A stretch of 64,000 nt of DNA from Litorimonas sp964511495 (GCA_964511495.1 CAZEFT010000002.1:1-64000), one strand, 5' to 3'. Shown: positions 8,584 to 18,116, numbered from the stretch's first letter. Notes: a model not told the origin generated them from the sequence alone. Translations and numbers: made by a program.

Positions 8584-9642
8584 ATGACATCATTTTTGAA
8601 ATCACTTTTTGTTTTAGTCTTTCTTGGGATGAGCTTTGCCATCGCTCCGAATGCGGAAGCGTCTGACCCCTTTACGGTAGTCGGTGTGCCGGTTGATGCG
8701 ACGGGGCAAAGTGCCATTGAGGCGCAGACAATGGCCATTCGCGAAGGGCAGGTTCTCGCCGCGCAATATTTGTTGGAGCGTTTAACATTGGCCAGTCAAC
8801 GGGCCGCCAAGCCTCTGCCTGAGCTGAACCAAGACGTTGTTGCTCGTATGATACGCGCGCTCGAAATTGCCAATGAGAAGCGCTCTGCCAATCGCTATCT
8901 GGGTGATATCACCGTGGCGTTTAACCCGCGTGAAATTCAAGCTTTTTTACAGGCACAAGGCCTGAGCATGATTACATCGCAATCGCGCGAACGGATTGTT
9001 CTGCCCTATTATCAAGGCAGCCTCGACCCACAAAGTTCTTGGTTCCAATCTTGGGTGACATCGAAATATGCTCATTCGCTCACGCCGGTTAAGATTATTC
9101 CGCAGGAGAAGTTCAACCTCGTCCCGCGCAGTGCGGATATTGTGCGGTCTATGAGCCCCGCGGAGCTGGCGGATTTGGGGCGTTCTTTGGGCGCGCAGCA
9201 AATCCTTATCACGGATGGTTATGATGGCTTTGCAGGCTTTGATGCCCAAACCCTCGATATTTCCGTTGATACAGGTGAGCGTCGGGATGTGCGTGTCGAT
9301 AAGTTTGCGCTCGGCGGAATGAGCTATGCTGATGCGATCGTCAATAATCTGGAGAACGAGTGGAAACGCAATACGGTGACTTTGGCGTCTGAAGCTGTGA
9401 CCATGGCCGTGTCCGTGCTTTACCGATCGCAAAGTGAATGGCAGCAGTTAAAAAGCGCGATTGATGGGTCCGCCCAAATTCAGGATGCGCGTCTGGATGC
9501 CATGTCCAAAGACGGCGCGTTGATGAGCCTGACTTATGGCGGGGATATGGAACGCTTGCGTCGTGAACTTGCCTTTAAAGGTGTAGAGATCCGCAATGAC
9601 CCAAAATTGGGTATGATTTTGACGCGATCGGGTCGTCGCTAA
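8584..9642 (+). CDS. DUF2066 domain exported protein
   Basis: The 352-residue product has a Sec signal peptide (residues 1-26, ending NAEA) and then the DUF2066 start pattern 'DPFTVVGVPVDATGQSAIEA', followed by AQTMAIREGQ. The function of DUF2066 proteins is unknown. The export signal puts it in the periplasm or envelope. The gene is immediately followed, 25 bp later, by hdaA. The order purM / DUF2066 / hdaA is, as I recall, a common alphaproteobacterial neighbourhood. Family call is fairly secure; role is open. Confidence 0.8.
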   Translation: MTSFLKSLFVLVFLGMSFAIAPNAEASDPFTVVGVPVDATGQSAIEAQTMAIREGQVLAAQYLLERLTLASQRAAKPLPELNQDVVARMIRALEIANEKRSANRYLGDITVAFNPREIQAFLQAQGLSMITSQSRERIVLPYYQGSLDPQSSWFQSWVTSKYAHSLTPVKIIPQEKFNLVPRSADIVRSMSPAELADLGRSLGAQQILITDGYDGFAGFDAQTLDISVDTGERRDVRVDKFALGGMSYADAIVNNLENEWKRNTVTLASEAVTMAVSVLYRSQSEWQQLKSAIDGSAQIQDARLDAMSKDGALMSLTYGGDMERLRRELAFKGVEIRNDPKLGMILTRSGRR

Positions 9643-9667
9643 GCTGCTCTGCTGCCACGGTTGAGAA

Positions 9668-10297
9668 ATGCGTCAGATACCGCTTAACCTCGCGCCCGAA
9701 CCCGGGACAGGCTTTGACAGTTTCATCCTGACCGATACGAACCGTATCGCTTTTACCGCCGTAAAGGCCTGGCCTGATTGGCCTGCGCCGACACTCCTTT
9801 TGCTTGGCCCCAAAGGCACCGGGAAAACCCATCTCGGGCAGGCATGGAAAGCCCGCAGCCATGGTCTCTTGGCCGATGATGCCGACGCCATGGATGAGGC
9901 GGAATTATTTGCCCAAATGAATAAGGCGTTGAACGGGGAGGTCTCCGGCATGCTCCTCACTTCGTCCAAAGCGGTGGAAGAGTGGGGCGTCGATATGCCG
10001 GATTTACGCTCGCGCCTCTCCAATACGCCTGTCATGGTTATGGATGATTATGATGAAGCGGCGCTGGAGCCGATCTATCGCCAACTATTCGACGCACGAG
10101 GGCGGGCTATCACCAAAGACTTGGTGGACTATTTGCTACGCTATCAAGACCGCGAAGTCGGGGCGATGCGGGCTTTGGTGAAGCGCTTGGACGAAGCGGC
10201 TTTGGCAGAGAATGCAGACCTCACTAAATATTTCGCCTCACATTATCTGTCCAAAGAATCAGAACGGGATCTCTTCTCCAGCCCAATCGAAGAGTAG
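9668..10297 (+). CDS. hdaA: DnaA regulatory inactivator HdaA
   Basis: The 209-residue AAA+ protein is related to DnaA but lacks its DNA-binding domain IV. The N-terminus MRQIPLNL contains a sliding-clamp-binding motif (Q-x-P-L-x-L), as expected for Hda, which acts with the beta clamp to promote ATP hydrolysis by DnaA. Walker A is GPKGTGKTH (about residue 49). Walker B is eroded, as in Hda. The C-terminal part ends with helical GAMRALVKRLDEAAL. The last 39 bp overlap the end of the convergent short-chain dehydrogenase gene. Confidence 0.88.
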   Translation: MRQIPLNLAPEPGTGFDSFILTDTNRIAFTAVKAWPDWPAPTLLLLGPKGTGKTHLGQAWKARSHGLLADDADAMDEAELFAQMNKALNGEVSGMLLTSSKAVEEWGVDMPDLRSRLSNTPVMVMDDYDEAALEPIYRQLFDARGRAITKDLVDYLLRYQDREVGAMRALVKRLDEAALAENADLTKYFASHYLSKESERDLFSSPIEE

Positions 10298-11008
10298 GCC
10301 ACTTTGCTCAGGCCCGACCTGATCAATCACTTCCAATAATTTTGTTGTAGAGAACTCCGGTGTGAATAATTTGCCTTCGGGGACATTGGCCTGAAAAGGT
10401 TTGGACAATCCTGTATCGACCGTGCCGGGATGCAGGCCGATAATCACAGCCTGTTTAAAGCGCCGTCCATACTCTATTGCGAGGGTCTTCAGCACCATAT
10501 TCAGCGCGGCTTTCGATGCGCGGTAGGCATACCACCCACCCATGCGGTTGTCCGAAATACTGCCGACCCGCGCGGAGAGGGCCGCGAAGACAGATTTATG
10601 ATGGCGGTTCAACAAAGGTAGGAAATATTTCGCGGTCATAGCGGGGCCAACCACATTGCTTTTAAAGCTCGTCTCAAATCCCTCAAAAGATAAATCCCGA
10701 ATGGATTTTTCGGGCGATACCCCTTCGCCGTGGAGCAGGCCCGTGGCGACGATAATCAAATCAAAAGGGTCAAGTTCCCGCAAGGATTCTGCCGCTGCTT
10801 TCAGGTTCTCTTCATCGGTGAAGTCAAAGGTCAGATTGGCGACCTTGGGGGAGGTATGTGCCACGCCTTGACGGGAGAGCGCATAAATTTGCGCCACTTG
10901 GTCAGCGGCGGTCAAATGGTCGATAAAGGCCGCCCCAATGCCGCCGCTGGCGCCCACAATGATGACGCGCAAGTCTTGACCCATGCTCGGTAATATTGCT
11001 TCGTCCAT
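10259..11008 (-). CDS. Short-chain dehydrogenase/reductase (C-factor-like)
   Basis: The 249-residue product is a classical Rossmann-fold SDR. The dinucleotide motif is GASGGIG (about residues 20-26), an NNAG-like ATGLL segment lies near residue 91, catalytic Ser is in ALSARVGSIS, and the active site is YAYRASKAALNMV with Tyr and Lys. The sequence resembles CsgA/C-factor-type SDRs common in proteobacteria. I chose the ATG at 11008, six bases after AGGGAG; an adjacent GTG at 11011 is less well placed. It converges on and overlaps hdaA by 39 bp. Substrate unknown. Confidence 0.88.
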   Translation of the reverse strand: MDEAILPSMGQDLRVIIVGASGGIGAAFIDHLTAADQVAQIYALSRQGVAHTSPKVANLTFDFTDEENLKAAAESLRELDPFDLIIVATGLLHGEGVSPEKSIRDLSFEGFETSFKSNVVGPAMTAKYFLPLLNRHHKSVFAALSARVGSISDNRMGGWYAYRASKAALNMVLKTLAIEYGRRFKQAVIIGLHPGTVDTGLSKPFQANVPEGKLFTPEFSTTKLLEVIDQVGPEQSGLLFDWAGEEIPF

Positions 11009-11053
11009 CACGCACTCCCTTTATTTATCTGTGCCTCGGTGAAGACACGCAAC

Positions 11054-11206
11054 TTATTCCCTAGAGACTTTACGTGTCTCGGACTGGCAGCGTTTGGAAC
11101 AATATTTGACCTTTTCCCAATCTCGCGCCCATTTCTTCCGCCAACTAAAAGGCCGCCCACATGTCACACAAATTTTACGCGGCAGGTGGGGTTTGGAATG
11201 TGCCAT
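11054..11206 (-). CDS. Small zinc-ribbon-like DUF2256 protein
   Basis: A short protein of about 50 residues starts MAHSKPHLPRK. It contains CVTCGRPFSWRKKWARDW followed by VKYCSKRCQSE, the DUF2256 pattern with two CxxC-type pairs (CVTC and CSKRC) that probably bind one zinc. The frame stays open upstream to 11323, but the family begins close to the Lys/Pro-rich segment, so I use the ATG at 11206. Function of DUF2256 is unknown. Confidence 0.75.
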   Translation of the reverse strand: MAHSKPHLPRKICVTCGRPFSWRKKWARDWEKVKYCSKRCQSETRKVSRE

Positions 11207-11352
11207 AACATAGTTACGCACCATGTCCCGCTTTGGCGTAATTATTATGGTCTTTGCCTCGCTTTTCTTCTGATGATAGACGGATGACCACAAATCCCGC
11301 ATCAAACGGGCAAAGACCCGCATTATAAAACACGCATCACAAAGGCTCGATC

Positions 11353-11895
11353 ATGGCATCACCCGAAGACCAACTCGCCACTATGCTCAAGAATATTCCG
11401 GAAAAGACCGGGCGGACGCTGGCGGAATGGATCACGCTTGTCGAAGAGACGGGTCTGAAAAAACACGTGAAAATCATGAATTTTTTAAAAAAAGACCATG
11501 GCGTGACGCATGGCTTCGCCAATTTAATCTCGGCCAAAGTCCGCGATACGGGGGAAGAGGTCGATTTGGTCGCCGTGCAATATGAAGGCGCCAAAGCGGC
11601 GTTGAAACCCCTCTATGATGCTATTCTGGCTTATGCGCTCTCGCTCGGCGATGATGTGGAAGTCTCACCGAAGAAGACGAGTGTGAGCCTGCGCCGTAAA
11701 AAGCAATTCGCCCTTATCACCCCCGCCACGAAAACAAGAATAGACCTTGGTCTGGCCTTAAAAGGCGAAGATGCCGCCGGACGGTTGGAAAGCTATAACG
11801 CCATGTGCAGCCACCGAGTCCGTTTGCAAACAGAGGCGGATTTCGATGATGAGGTGAAAGCGTGGATGGCGGAGGCTTATGCGCGGTGCGGGTGA
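11353..11895 (+). CDS. DUF4287 / DUF5655 domain protein
   Basis: The 180-residue cytoplasmic protein begins with MASPEDQLATMLKNIPEKTG followed by GRTLAEWI. This is the DUF4287 pattern, with HGVTHGFANLIS closing the domain near residue 55. The C-terminal half (from about residue 75, with SPKKTSVSLRRKKQFALITP) matches DUF5655, often found fused to DUF4287. Both domains lack a known function. The ATG follows CGATC without a strong ribosome binding site. It is followed closely by the convergent TPR gene. Confidence 0.85.
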   Translation: MASPEDQLATMLKNIPEKTGRTLAEWITLVEETGLKKHVKIMNFLKKDHGVTHGFANLISAKVRDTGEEVDLVAVQYEGAKAALKPLYDAILAYALSLGDDVEVSPKKTSVSLRRKKQFALITPATKTRIDLGLALKGEDAAGRLESYNAMCSHRVRLQTEADFDDEVKAWMAEAYARCG

Positions 11896-11910
11896 GGGAC
11901 AATCTCGAAT

Positions 11911-14615
11911 TCAGACCTTAAATCCACATTTGATCATCCATTTCTCAAGGTTGTTAATCTGCCAAACAGCCTTCCGTTTTTTATATTCTAACAAAGCCTC
12001 GCGATAAAAATGTTCAGCTTTCTTCATATTTCCTTTAGTCCAATAAACATCTCCTAAGTTATCAATCGTATTGGCCCAATTCATAGGAGCGAAGTCTTTT
12101 GTGTAGATTGAAAGTGCGTTTTCATAGGCTTGAATGGCTTTGTCGAGCGCGGCATGCTCTCCCCGCTCTCCTTTAATTGAATAGGCTTTCCCCAGATTAT
12201 TCTGTGTCGCGGCCCAATCCATTGGGGCAGCGTCTTTTGTACGTATGGTCAGAGCGTCTTCATAGGCTTGAACGGCTTTNNNNNNNNNNNNNNNNNNNNN
12301 NNNNNNNNNNNNNNNNNNNNNNNNNNNNNNNNNNNNNNNNNNNNNNNNNNNNNNNNNNNNNNNNNNNNNNNNNNNNNNNGGGCAGCGTCTTTTGTACGTA
12401 TGGTCAGAGCGTCTTCATAGGCTTGAACGGCTTTATCGAGCGCGCCGTCCTCTCCCCGTTTTCCTTTCACACTGTAAATAATAGCAAGATTATTCTGTGT
12501 CATGGCCCAACTCATGGGTGCGGTATCTTTTGTACGGACGGTAAGAGCATCTTTATAAGCTAGCATTGCTTTGTCGAGCGCGCCGTCCTCTCCTCGTTCT
12601 CCTGTTATCTGATAAACAATGGCGAGATTATTCTGTGTCGTCGCCCAATGTATGGGGGCGGCGTCTTTTGTGAAGATGTTCAGAGCATCTTCATAGGCTT
12701 GAATGGCTTTGCCGAGCGCGCCGTCGTTTCCGCGTTTTCCTTTTAGCCTATAAACATTAGCGAGATTATTCTGTGTCATGGCCCAATCCATAGGCGCGTT
12801 GTCTTTTGTATAAATGGTCAGAGCGTCTTCATAGGCTTGAACGGCTTTGTCGAGCGCGCCGTCCTCTCCCCGCTCTCCTTTTGTTGAATAGACATTGGCG
12901 AGATTATTTTGTGTCATGGCCCAATCCATGGGTGCGGTGTCTTTTGTATAAATGGTCAGAGCACTTTCATAAGCTTGAATGGCTTTGTCGAGCGCGCCGT
13001 CCTCTCCCCGTTCTCCCTTTATCTGATAGACATTGGCGAGGTTATTTTGTGTCATGGCCCAACCTATGGGGGCAGTGTCTTTTGTATGGACGGTGAGAGC
13101 GTCTTCATAGGTTTTAATGGCTTTGTCGAGCGCGCTGTGTTCTCCTCGCACTCCTTTTAGCAAATAGACACTGGCGAGATTATGCTGTGTCGAAGCCCAA
13201 AGTGTTTCATAGCCCAACGCAGGGAGGTCAGATTCATATGGGACATGGTAAAGGCTTTTTTGATAAAGGGCGCGAGCTCGATTTAAAAACCCTTCGCCGA
13301 ATAATTTACCGCGATCATATCCGATTTCTGCGCCTTTATTGAGGCATTTAATGGCTTGACGCTTGTCGTATTCGATGATTGTTTCTGCTGCCCGTTCATA
13401 TAAAATCATTGCTTGATCAGCATTGAGGTCAACCGTTTCAATCTTGGCCTCTTCAATGATATAGTTCGCTTCTAATCTAGCGGATTCTTCCATTTTTTCC
13501 TTATTTTTTGCACGAGAAGCTTTTAGGGCTGCTCTGGCCTTATCGGTTTCAAAGTCTTTCAAAAATTGAGCGACATCTTTGCGAAGTCTCCTTAATTCAT
13601 TTGAATCATTGCTCGGGATATTTGCTTGGCGCAGATATTCATTCTGATTATTTAAAACGACGTCTAATAAATCTGACAAATTATCTCTGATATGCCCTTT
13701 CTCTACTGTTAAGTGAGGTAGGGCGATTTTTAAAAACTTGAAAATCCTGTCTTCAGTTAAAGCGCGGTCGATTTTCAAATCAGTTATTTGTTCATTCAGT
13801 TTTGTAAGTTCATTTTTGGAGAGACCATGTTTTTCCATAGTTTCATCGACGATGATTTGAATTTTTTCGGGAAGCTCCGCAACGGCTTTACCTAAACCAT
13901 CTAATTTAGCGTCGATGCGCCCCATCGCTGTTGCTAATTCCACACTCGGCTTTAGGATGGTTTTTAAATGTTCCTGAATATCGGCCAGCATAACACTTTG
14001 ATGTTGCTGATTTGTGGCAAAGAAGATGTGACGGAAAGCATCATTGATTTTGATTTGTTCCCGAAGGCAAGCGGAGAAGCTCGTAACCCAGCCTAAATCA
14101 GGATGGTCCGCGCTTTCGGCCAAAGCCTCTTTTTCAATCTCCGTCCAAGCGGCGAGGGAGAGAAGGTCGGCTTTCGCTTGTGCGACATAGGAGGAAGGAA
14201 TAGTTTGTTGGACATCGTCCAATGATTGGGCCGTTTCAAAGCTCGTGGGGATCACGGTTTGCCAATCGCCTGCCATATCGTCGGCTAGCCCTTTAAAATC
14301 ACCTTCATTAATCGCCTTGAAAATGCGTTGAAAGCCTTGGTGTCCGCGTGAATGTTCCAACCGTGGGCTATATGTTTCCACGCGCATATCCTCTTCTTGC
14401 GAAAATGTATTTTCGACAATGAATTGGAGTGATTTATAATGAGCGGTGAGGACAGCGCGTTCTATGTCATGGTTGGGGTCAAGGCCGTTATTTTGCAGAC
14501 GTTTTTGAATTTCCGCGTGCCCGACAAGAATCGATTTGTCGCAAACTTTACCCAATCCCCAACCAATGAGATTGCCGCCTAAAGCTGTTAAAGTGAAAAT
14601 TTCCGCAATCGCCAT
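11911..14615 (-). CDS. Tetratricopeptide-repeat protein, interrupted by an assembly gap
   Basis: One gene is split by 100 N at 12280-12379. The N-terminal 380 or so residues are not a family I recognise: an Ala/Gly-rich first helix (GGNLIGWGLGKV), then long helical and coiled-coil stretches with no Walker motif. The rest is a run of kinesin-light-chain-like TPRs of 46 residues (pattern WAMTQNNLANVY...KGERGEDGALDKA), with at least eight visible and a final capping repeat before the stop at 11911. The frame appears to change across the gap. The repeat phase explains this: identical 55-bp flanks put the true gap at 83 bp plus a multiple of 138, which restores the frame. Such proteins usually form protein-binding scaffolds. 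Function unknown. Confidence 0.75.
12060..13205. repeat. 138-bp tandem repeats encoding TPR units
   Basis: The octamer TCTTTTGT recurs at 12095, 12233, 12388, 12526, 12664, 12802, 12940 and 13078. The spacing is 138 bp except across the N gap (155). Units are highly similar but not identical and code for 46-residue TPRs. The 55 bp on each side of the gap are identical, so an assembler could not resolve the copy number. Confidence 0.92.
12280..12379. other. Assembly gap of 100 N
   Basis: Exactly 100 N, the conventional size for a gap of unknown length, falls inside the tandem-repeat part of the TPR gene. True length is probably 83 + 138k bp, from repeat phase. Confidence 0.98.
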
Positions 14616-14713
14616 TCAAGCCCCTTCCTTTCAGATGTAGGAAATTTTCTGAAAAAGAAAAGGGAAAAGCGATAAGTCTGGGATTTTACATCCCTCGATT
14701 TACATTCGCCGTT

Positions 14714-16033
14714 TTACCCAAACGGGTCTTCGATAGATTTTGAGAAATCCGAGAAGAGGACCGGGCCGGTCTCGCTCATATAGAGGCAGTCTTCGAGGCG
14801 CACACCGAATTTGCCGGGCAGGTAGAGGCCCGGTTCATTGGAAAAACACATGCCCGGGGCGAGGGGTGTCGTCTCATTTCGCACGAAATTAACGGGTTCA
14901 TGTCCGTCCATGCCGATACCGTGACCCAAGCGATGGGTGAGGCCGGGCGCGGCATAATCCGGCCCGTAACCGAGCGACGTATAATAAGCGCGCACGACTG
15001 CATCGACCTGTCCCGCAGGTGTGCCGAGCATTGCCGTTTCGAATGCCAATTCCTGTCCGCGCTTCACAGTCTCCCAAACGCGTCTTTGTTCGGCATTGGC
15101 TTCGCCCATGACCCAAGTCCTGGAAATGTCGGATTCATAATCATGCACCGCAGCGCCGCAATCCATCAGGATAATCTCACCCTCTTTGACTTCATATTCA
15201 ATATCACTGCCATGGGGATAGGCGCTGGACGGCCCGACCAACACCATGGAGAATTGAACGTCTGCGCCCATGGCGCGTGTGGCGGCGCTCATCATTTTTG
15301 AAACATCATGCCGCGTCATACCGATTTCGACTTTCGGATAGATATGTTTATAGGCAGCCAAAGTGATGTCATTCGCGGTTTGCATCAGCGCGATTTCCGC
15401 TGCCGATTTATACATGCGGCAACCCCGCGTAATGGCTTGTCCGGAGACGAGGTCGAGGGCGGCATTTTCGGCCTTCAGCCCCGTTGTGATGAAATTGCGT
15501 GTTGTCTCTTCAATCGCCAGTGGTTTAGCGAGCGCTCCTTTTTCGCGAAGGAAATCTATGACGCGTTTGAACGGGCTTTCATCTTCGTGCCAAGTACGGA
15601 CATCGCTTTCGACTTTGAGGCTTTCACGGATAGAGGGTTCTTCGAAAAAGGGGGTGATGATGGTCTTGTGACCCTCTGCGGTCAAAACGGCCCCTGTGAA
15701 CCGCTCAGAGCGCCACCATTTTATCCCTGTGAAATAGGTGAGGGAGCTTCCGGCTTCTATCAATAATGCCCCGATATTATTCTCCTGCATTAGCCTTTGG
15801 GCTTTGGCGATACGGGCCTCGCGTTCTTTGCGGGTAATGGGGACGGCGTTTTTCGCAAGGTTTGGCAGAGCGGCCAGCCCATCACCTTTCAGGGCGTTTT
15901 TATTCAGGTTTTGGCGCTCAGACAGAGTGCGGAGAGGTTGACTATCTTCCAATTCGGCTTGGCAGGCGGTGAGGAATGTTGCGCCGGTTGCGCCCAGACC
16001 CACTAAGACCTGCCTTTTGGATAGCTCTGTCAT
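14714..16033 (-). CDS. Exported M24-family metallopeptidase (Xaa-Pro aminopeptidase-like lipoprotein)
   Basis: The 439-residue product has an N-terminal export signal with lipobox LTAC (Cys24), so it is probably a lipoprotein. A creatinase-N-like domain follows (about residues 70-200), then the pita-bread M24 domain. All five metal ligands are visible: Asp in LMDCGAA, Asp in ESDISRTW, His in RLGHGIG, Glu in SNEPGLY and Glu in VRLEDC. M24 enzymes of this type remove N-terminal residues next to proline or cleave Xaa-Pro dipeptides. Periplasmic location is unusual for the family but known. It is nine bases downstream of the TonB-like gene on the same strand, suggesting an operon for peptide use. 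Confidence 0.88.
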   Translation of the reverse strand: MTELSKRQVLVGLGATGATFLTACQAELEDSQPLRTLSERQNLNKNALKGDGLAALPNLAKNAVPITRKEREARIAKAQRLMQENNIGALLIEAGSSLTYFTGIKWWRSERFTGAVLTAEGHKTIITPFFEEPSIRESLKVESDVRTWHEDESPFKRVIDFLREKGALAKPLAIEETTRNFITTGLKAENAALDLVSGQAITRGCRMYKSAAEIALMQTANDITLAAYKHIYPKVEIGMTRHDVSKMMSAATRAMGADVQFSMVLVGPSSAYPHGSDIEYEVKEGEIILMDCGAAVHDYESDISRTWVMGEANAEQRRVWETVKRGQELAFETAMLGTPAGQVDAVVRAYYTSLGYGPDYAAPGLTHRLGHGIGMDGHEPVNFVRNETTPLAPGMCFSNEPGLYLPGKFGVRLEDCLYMSETGPVLFSDFSKSIEDPFG

Positions 16034-16041
16034 AAATTGCC

Positions 16042-16752
16042 TTATCGTTTATAAGTGAACTCAATCTGATCGCCCTGTTCGGGTTTCAAGGCGTAATAAC
16101 CATCGGCACCATTTTCGACCCACCGATAAAGTGCGCTTTCCGCATCATTGGCGATGGATCCGCTCATACATTCTATCCATTTCAGATCTGCGATCTCTGA
16201 GGGCGTCGTTCCCACGGTGAAAACGATTGTACATTGTAACTGCCCATCGGCGCCATGGCCGCTCGTCGATCCGCCACCGCCTGACGCCCCGGTTGTGTAG
16301 GATTTTACGGTGCCGGAATTTTGGGGTTTATCGGGCAGGGCGATATCCAGTGCAGGGAGCTTCACTTTTTCAAAATGGGGGCTGAAACTGATTTCTGCGG
16401 CCAGAATGCGGGGCAATTCTTTGCTGAGGGGGGATGTCTTGGTGTCCATAGCGGGGGGCAGGCGCACAGGCTGTTTCAGTTTTTGTGTCTCTTCTTGCAA
16501 GGCGTCCAGCGCGCTTTGATCCGGTTCTAATTCAATCGGCTGATCAATCGGGGCTTTCACCAATTTCAACCGTGTCTCGGGCCGTTCCACATAACCCATA
16601 TGGATGAGCAACATCATCAGAAGGAAAAGAATGAGCGTGATTATGGCCGCGATAAAAGCGGCAATAAAGAACCGAAAAGGCGCAGACTCAGCGGCGCTCG
16701 CCAATTTTTGCGAGGGCGTCGCTTTAATCTGATCTGTCGTACCAACTGTCAT
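16042..16752 (-). CDS. Single-pass membrane protein with TonB-like layout
   Basis: The 236-residue protein has a cytoplasmic N-terminus of about 28 residues and one transmembrane helix (about 29-52). A Pro-containing periplasmic linker follows, with a Gly/Ser-rich stretch (GASGGGGSTSGHGADG), and a C-terminal domain from about 165. That domain starts LQCTIVFTVGTTPSEI and ends QIEFTYKR, spacing reminiscent of the TonB C-terminal domain (beta-alpha-beta, 'V.F.I...G.v.d..v..SSG...D..A..al..W'). TonB homology is weak by eye, and no ExbB/ExbD gene is adjacent. It could instead be an unrelated envelope protein. It lies just upstream of the M24 peptidase gene. Confidence 0.55.
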   Translation of the reverse strand: MTVGTTDQIKATPSQKLASAAESAPFRFFIAAFIAAIITLILFLLMMLLIHMGYVERPETRLKLVKAPIDQPIELEPDQSALDALQEETQKLKQPVRLPPAMDTKTSPLSKELPRILAAEISFSPHFEKVKLPALDIALPDKPQNSGTVKSYTTGASGGGGSTSGHGADGQLQCTIVFTVGTTPSEIADLKWIECMSGSIANDAESALYRWVENGADGYYALKPEQGDQIEFTYKR

Positions 16753-16998
16753 AACGGGCTTGCTCGCATATCTCTGACGCCTGAATAGGCGGAATAGGGC
16801 GAGGCGGCTACATCTTTTTGACAGCTATGTTTTCAGGTCGGATGTTCGTCGTGAAAGCTGTGACGTACATCATCAATCTTGACAATCAGCCATCATTATC
16901 GGGCATCAAAACCAGGTATCAAGGAATGGTCATGAAAAAACCGCCTATCGGGAAACCGAAAGGCGGTGTGATAAGCGCTCAATTTAAAACGCTGAGGG

Positions 16999-17514
16999 CT
17001 AATTCAGTACTTTACCCATTTGCGCAATGCCGTCCTTGATAAGGGCGGAGTGGTCAGCGGGTTTCAGCGTGTCGCGCAATATGCTCTCTGCAGTGTTCAG
17101 GGCGAGGTCAGCCGCCTTGGCTTTGACTTCGGCCATAGCTTTGGCTTCGGCATTGGCAATTTTTGCTTCGGCCTGTGCGGCACGGCGCTCCAAACGTTCC
17201 GTCAAATCCTTGCGGGCTTGAGCGGCCATGACTTCCGCGTCATGTTTGGCTTGCTTAACGATGGCATTAGCCTGATCTTCAGCCTCTTTTTGCTTTCGCA
17301 TATAATTGGCGAGAAGGGTTTGCGCTTCTTCACGAAGGCGGCGGGCTTCTTCCAGTTCACTTTTGATGTCATCGGCGCGTTTATCCAATGAGCTGTTAAG
17401 GGCCTTAAGAGCACCCTTTTGGATGACAAAGAGGATGAAGAGAACAACCGGTAAAGCGACCCAGAATTTGGAGTCGATATACCAAGGTGTTCCGGCTGCG
17501 GCAGCAATTAACAT
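16999..17514 (-). CDS. atpF: ATP synthase F0 subunit b
   Basis: The 171-residue product has one N-terminal membrane helix (about 16-34) followed by a long Ala/Glu/Lys/Arg-rich amphipathic helix, the stator stalk of F1F0 ATP synthase. The family pattern 'ALKALNSSLDKRADDIKSEL' begins the helix near residue 35. GGAAGGGAG precedes the ATG. It is last in the atpI-B-E-b'-b operon, 15 bp after b'. The F1 genes are not in this window, as in other alphaproteobacteria where F0 and F1 operons are separate. Confidence 0.95.
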   Translation of the reverse strand: MLIAAAAGTPWYIDSKFWVALPVVLFILFVIQKGALKALNSSLDKRADDIKSELEEARRLREEAQTLLANYMRKQKEAEDQANAIVKQAKHDAEVMAAQARKDLTERLERRAAQAEAKIANAEAKAMAEVKAKAADLALNTAESILRDTLKPADHSALIKDGIAQMGKVLN

Positions 17515-17529
17515 GGCGACGCTCCCTTC

Positions 17530-18054
17530 CTATTTCATCGCAGCGCGTAATTGCGCAGCTGTGACGGATTTATTCGTCAGGGATTTGACGATGTCAGTCG
17601 CGGCTTCCGTCGCAATGGCATCAACATTGGCGAGGGCTTTTTCGCGAAGGGCCGCAATGCGGGCCTCAGCAGCTTCCGCCTCTTTTGTCGCTTCCGCATC
17701 AGCAGCAGCGATTTCCGTGTTGAGTTCATCATTAATGGCCTGATGTGTCGCTTCTGCCACATTATGGGCTTTGGCGCGGGCATCGTTTAACTTCTGATGA
17801 TAAGCTTTCTCCGCTTCTTCGGCTTCGGCCTGCATACGCGTGGCTGCGTCCAAATCGTCGGAAATACGGTCTTTACGCTCAATGATACCATCTGCCAATT
17901 TGGGCAGAATGAATTTTGAAAGAACGAAATAAAGAATACCGAAAACAAGGACGAGCCAGAAAATCTGGTTAGCCCAAGTTGAGAAATCAAATTGCGGCAG
18001 GCCTGCTGACGCTGCCTCTTTTGCACCATCTGGATAGGCTGTTTCTGCCGCCAT
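17530..18054 (-). CDS. atpG: ATP synthase F0 subunit b'
   Basis: A second b-type stator subunit of 174 residues, with PQFDFSTWANQIFWLVLVF leading into the single membrane helix and then a charged Ala/Glu-rich coiled coil. Diverged b' subunits pair with b as a heterodimer in alphaproteobacteria and cyanobacteria. I use the ATG at 18054 because GGAG is six bases upstream; a TTG at 18066 is the alternative. The symbol atpG is used for b' in this group but means gamma subunit elsewhere. Confidence 0.93.
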   Translation of the reverse strand: MAAETAYPDGAKEAASAGLPQFDFSTWANQIFWLVLVFGILYFVLSKFILPKLADGIIERKDRISDDLDAATRMQAEAEEAEKAYHQKLNDARAKAHNVAEATHQAINDELNTEIAAADAEATKEAEAAEARIAALREKALANVDAIATEAATDIVKSLTNKSVTAAQLRAAMK

Positions 18055-18116
18055 TTTAATCTCCAAGGAAGTGTCGGTTTGAAAAAATATCCAAACCGAA
18101 ATGTAAACGGTCTAAA

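Noticed and set aside
11911..12222. Separate small TPR gene downstream of the N gap
   Set aside because: It is the C-terminal part of the TPR gene starting at 14615. The frame difference is explained by the artificial 100-N gap.
12177..12563. Plus-strand frame through the N gap
   Set aside because: It exists only because N is translated as unknown, and it mirrors the repeat of the minus-strand TPR gene.
12060..13205. CRISPR-like array
   Set aside because: The 138-bp units are coding TPR repeats with no variable spacers, and no cas gene is near.
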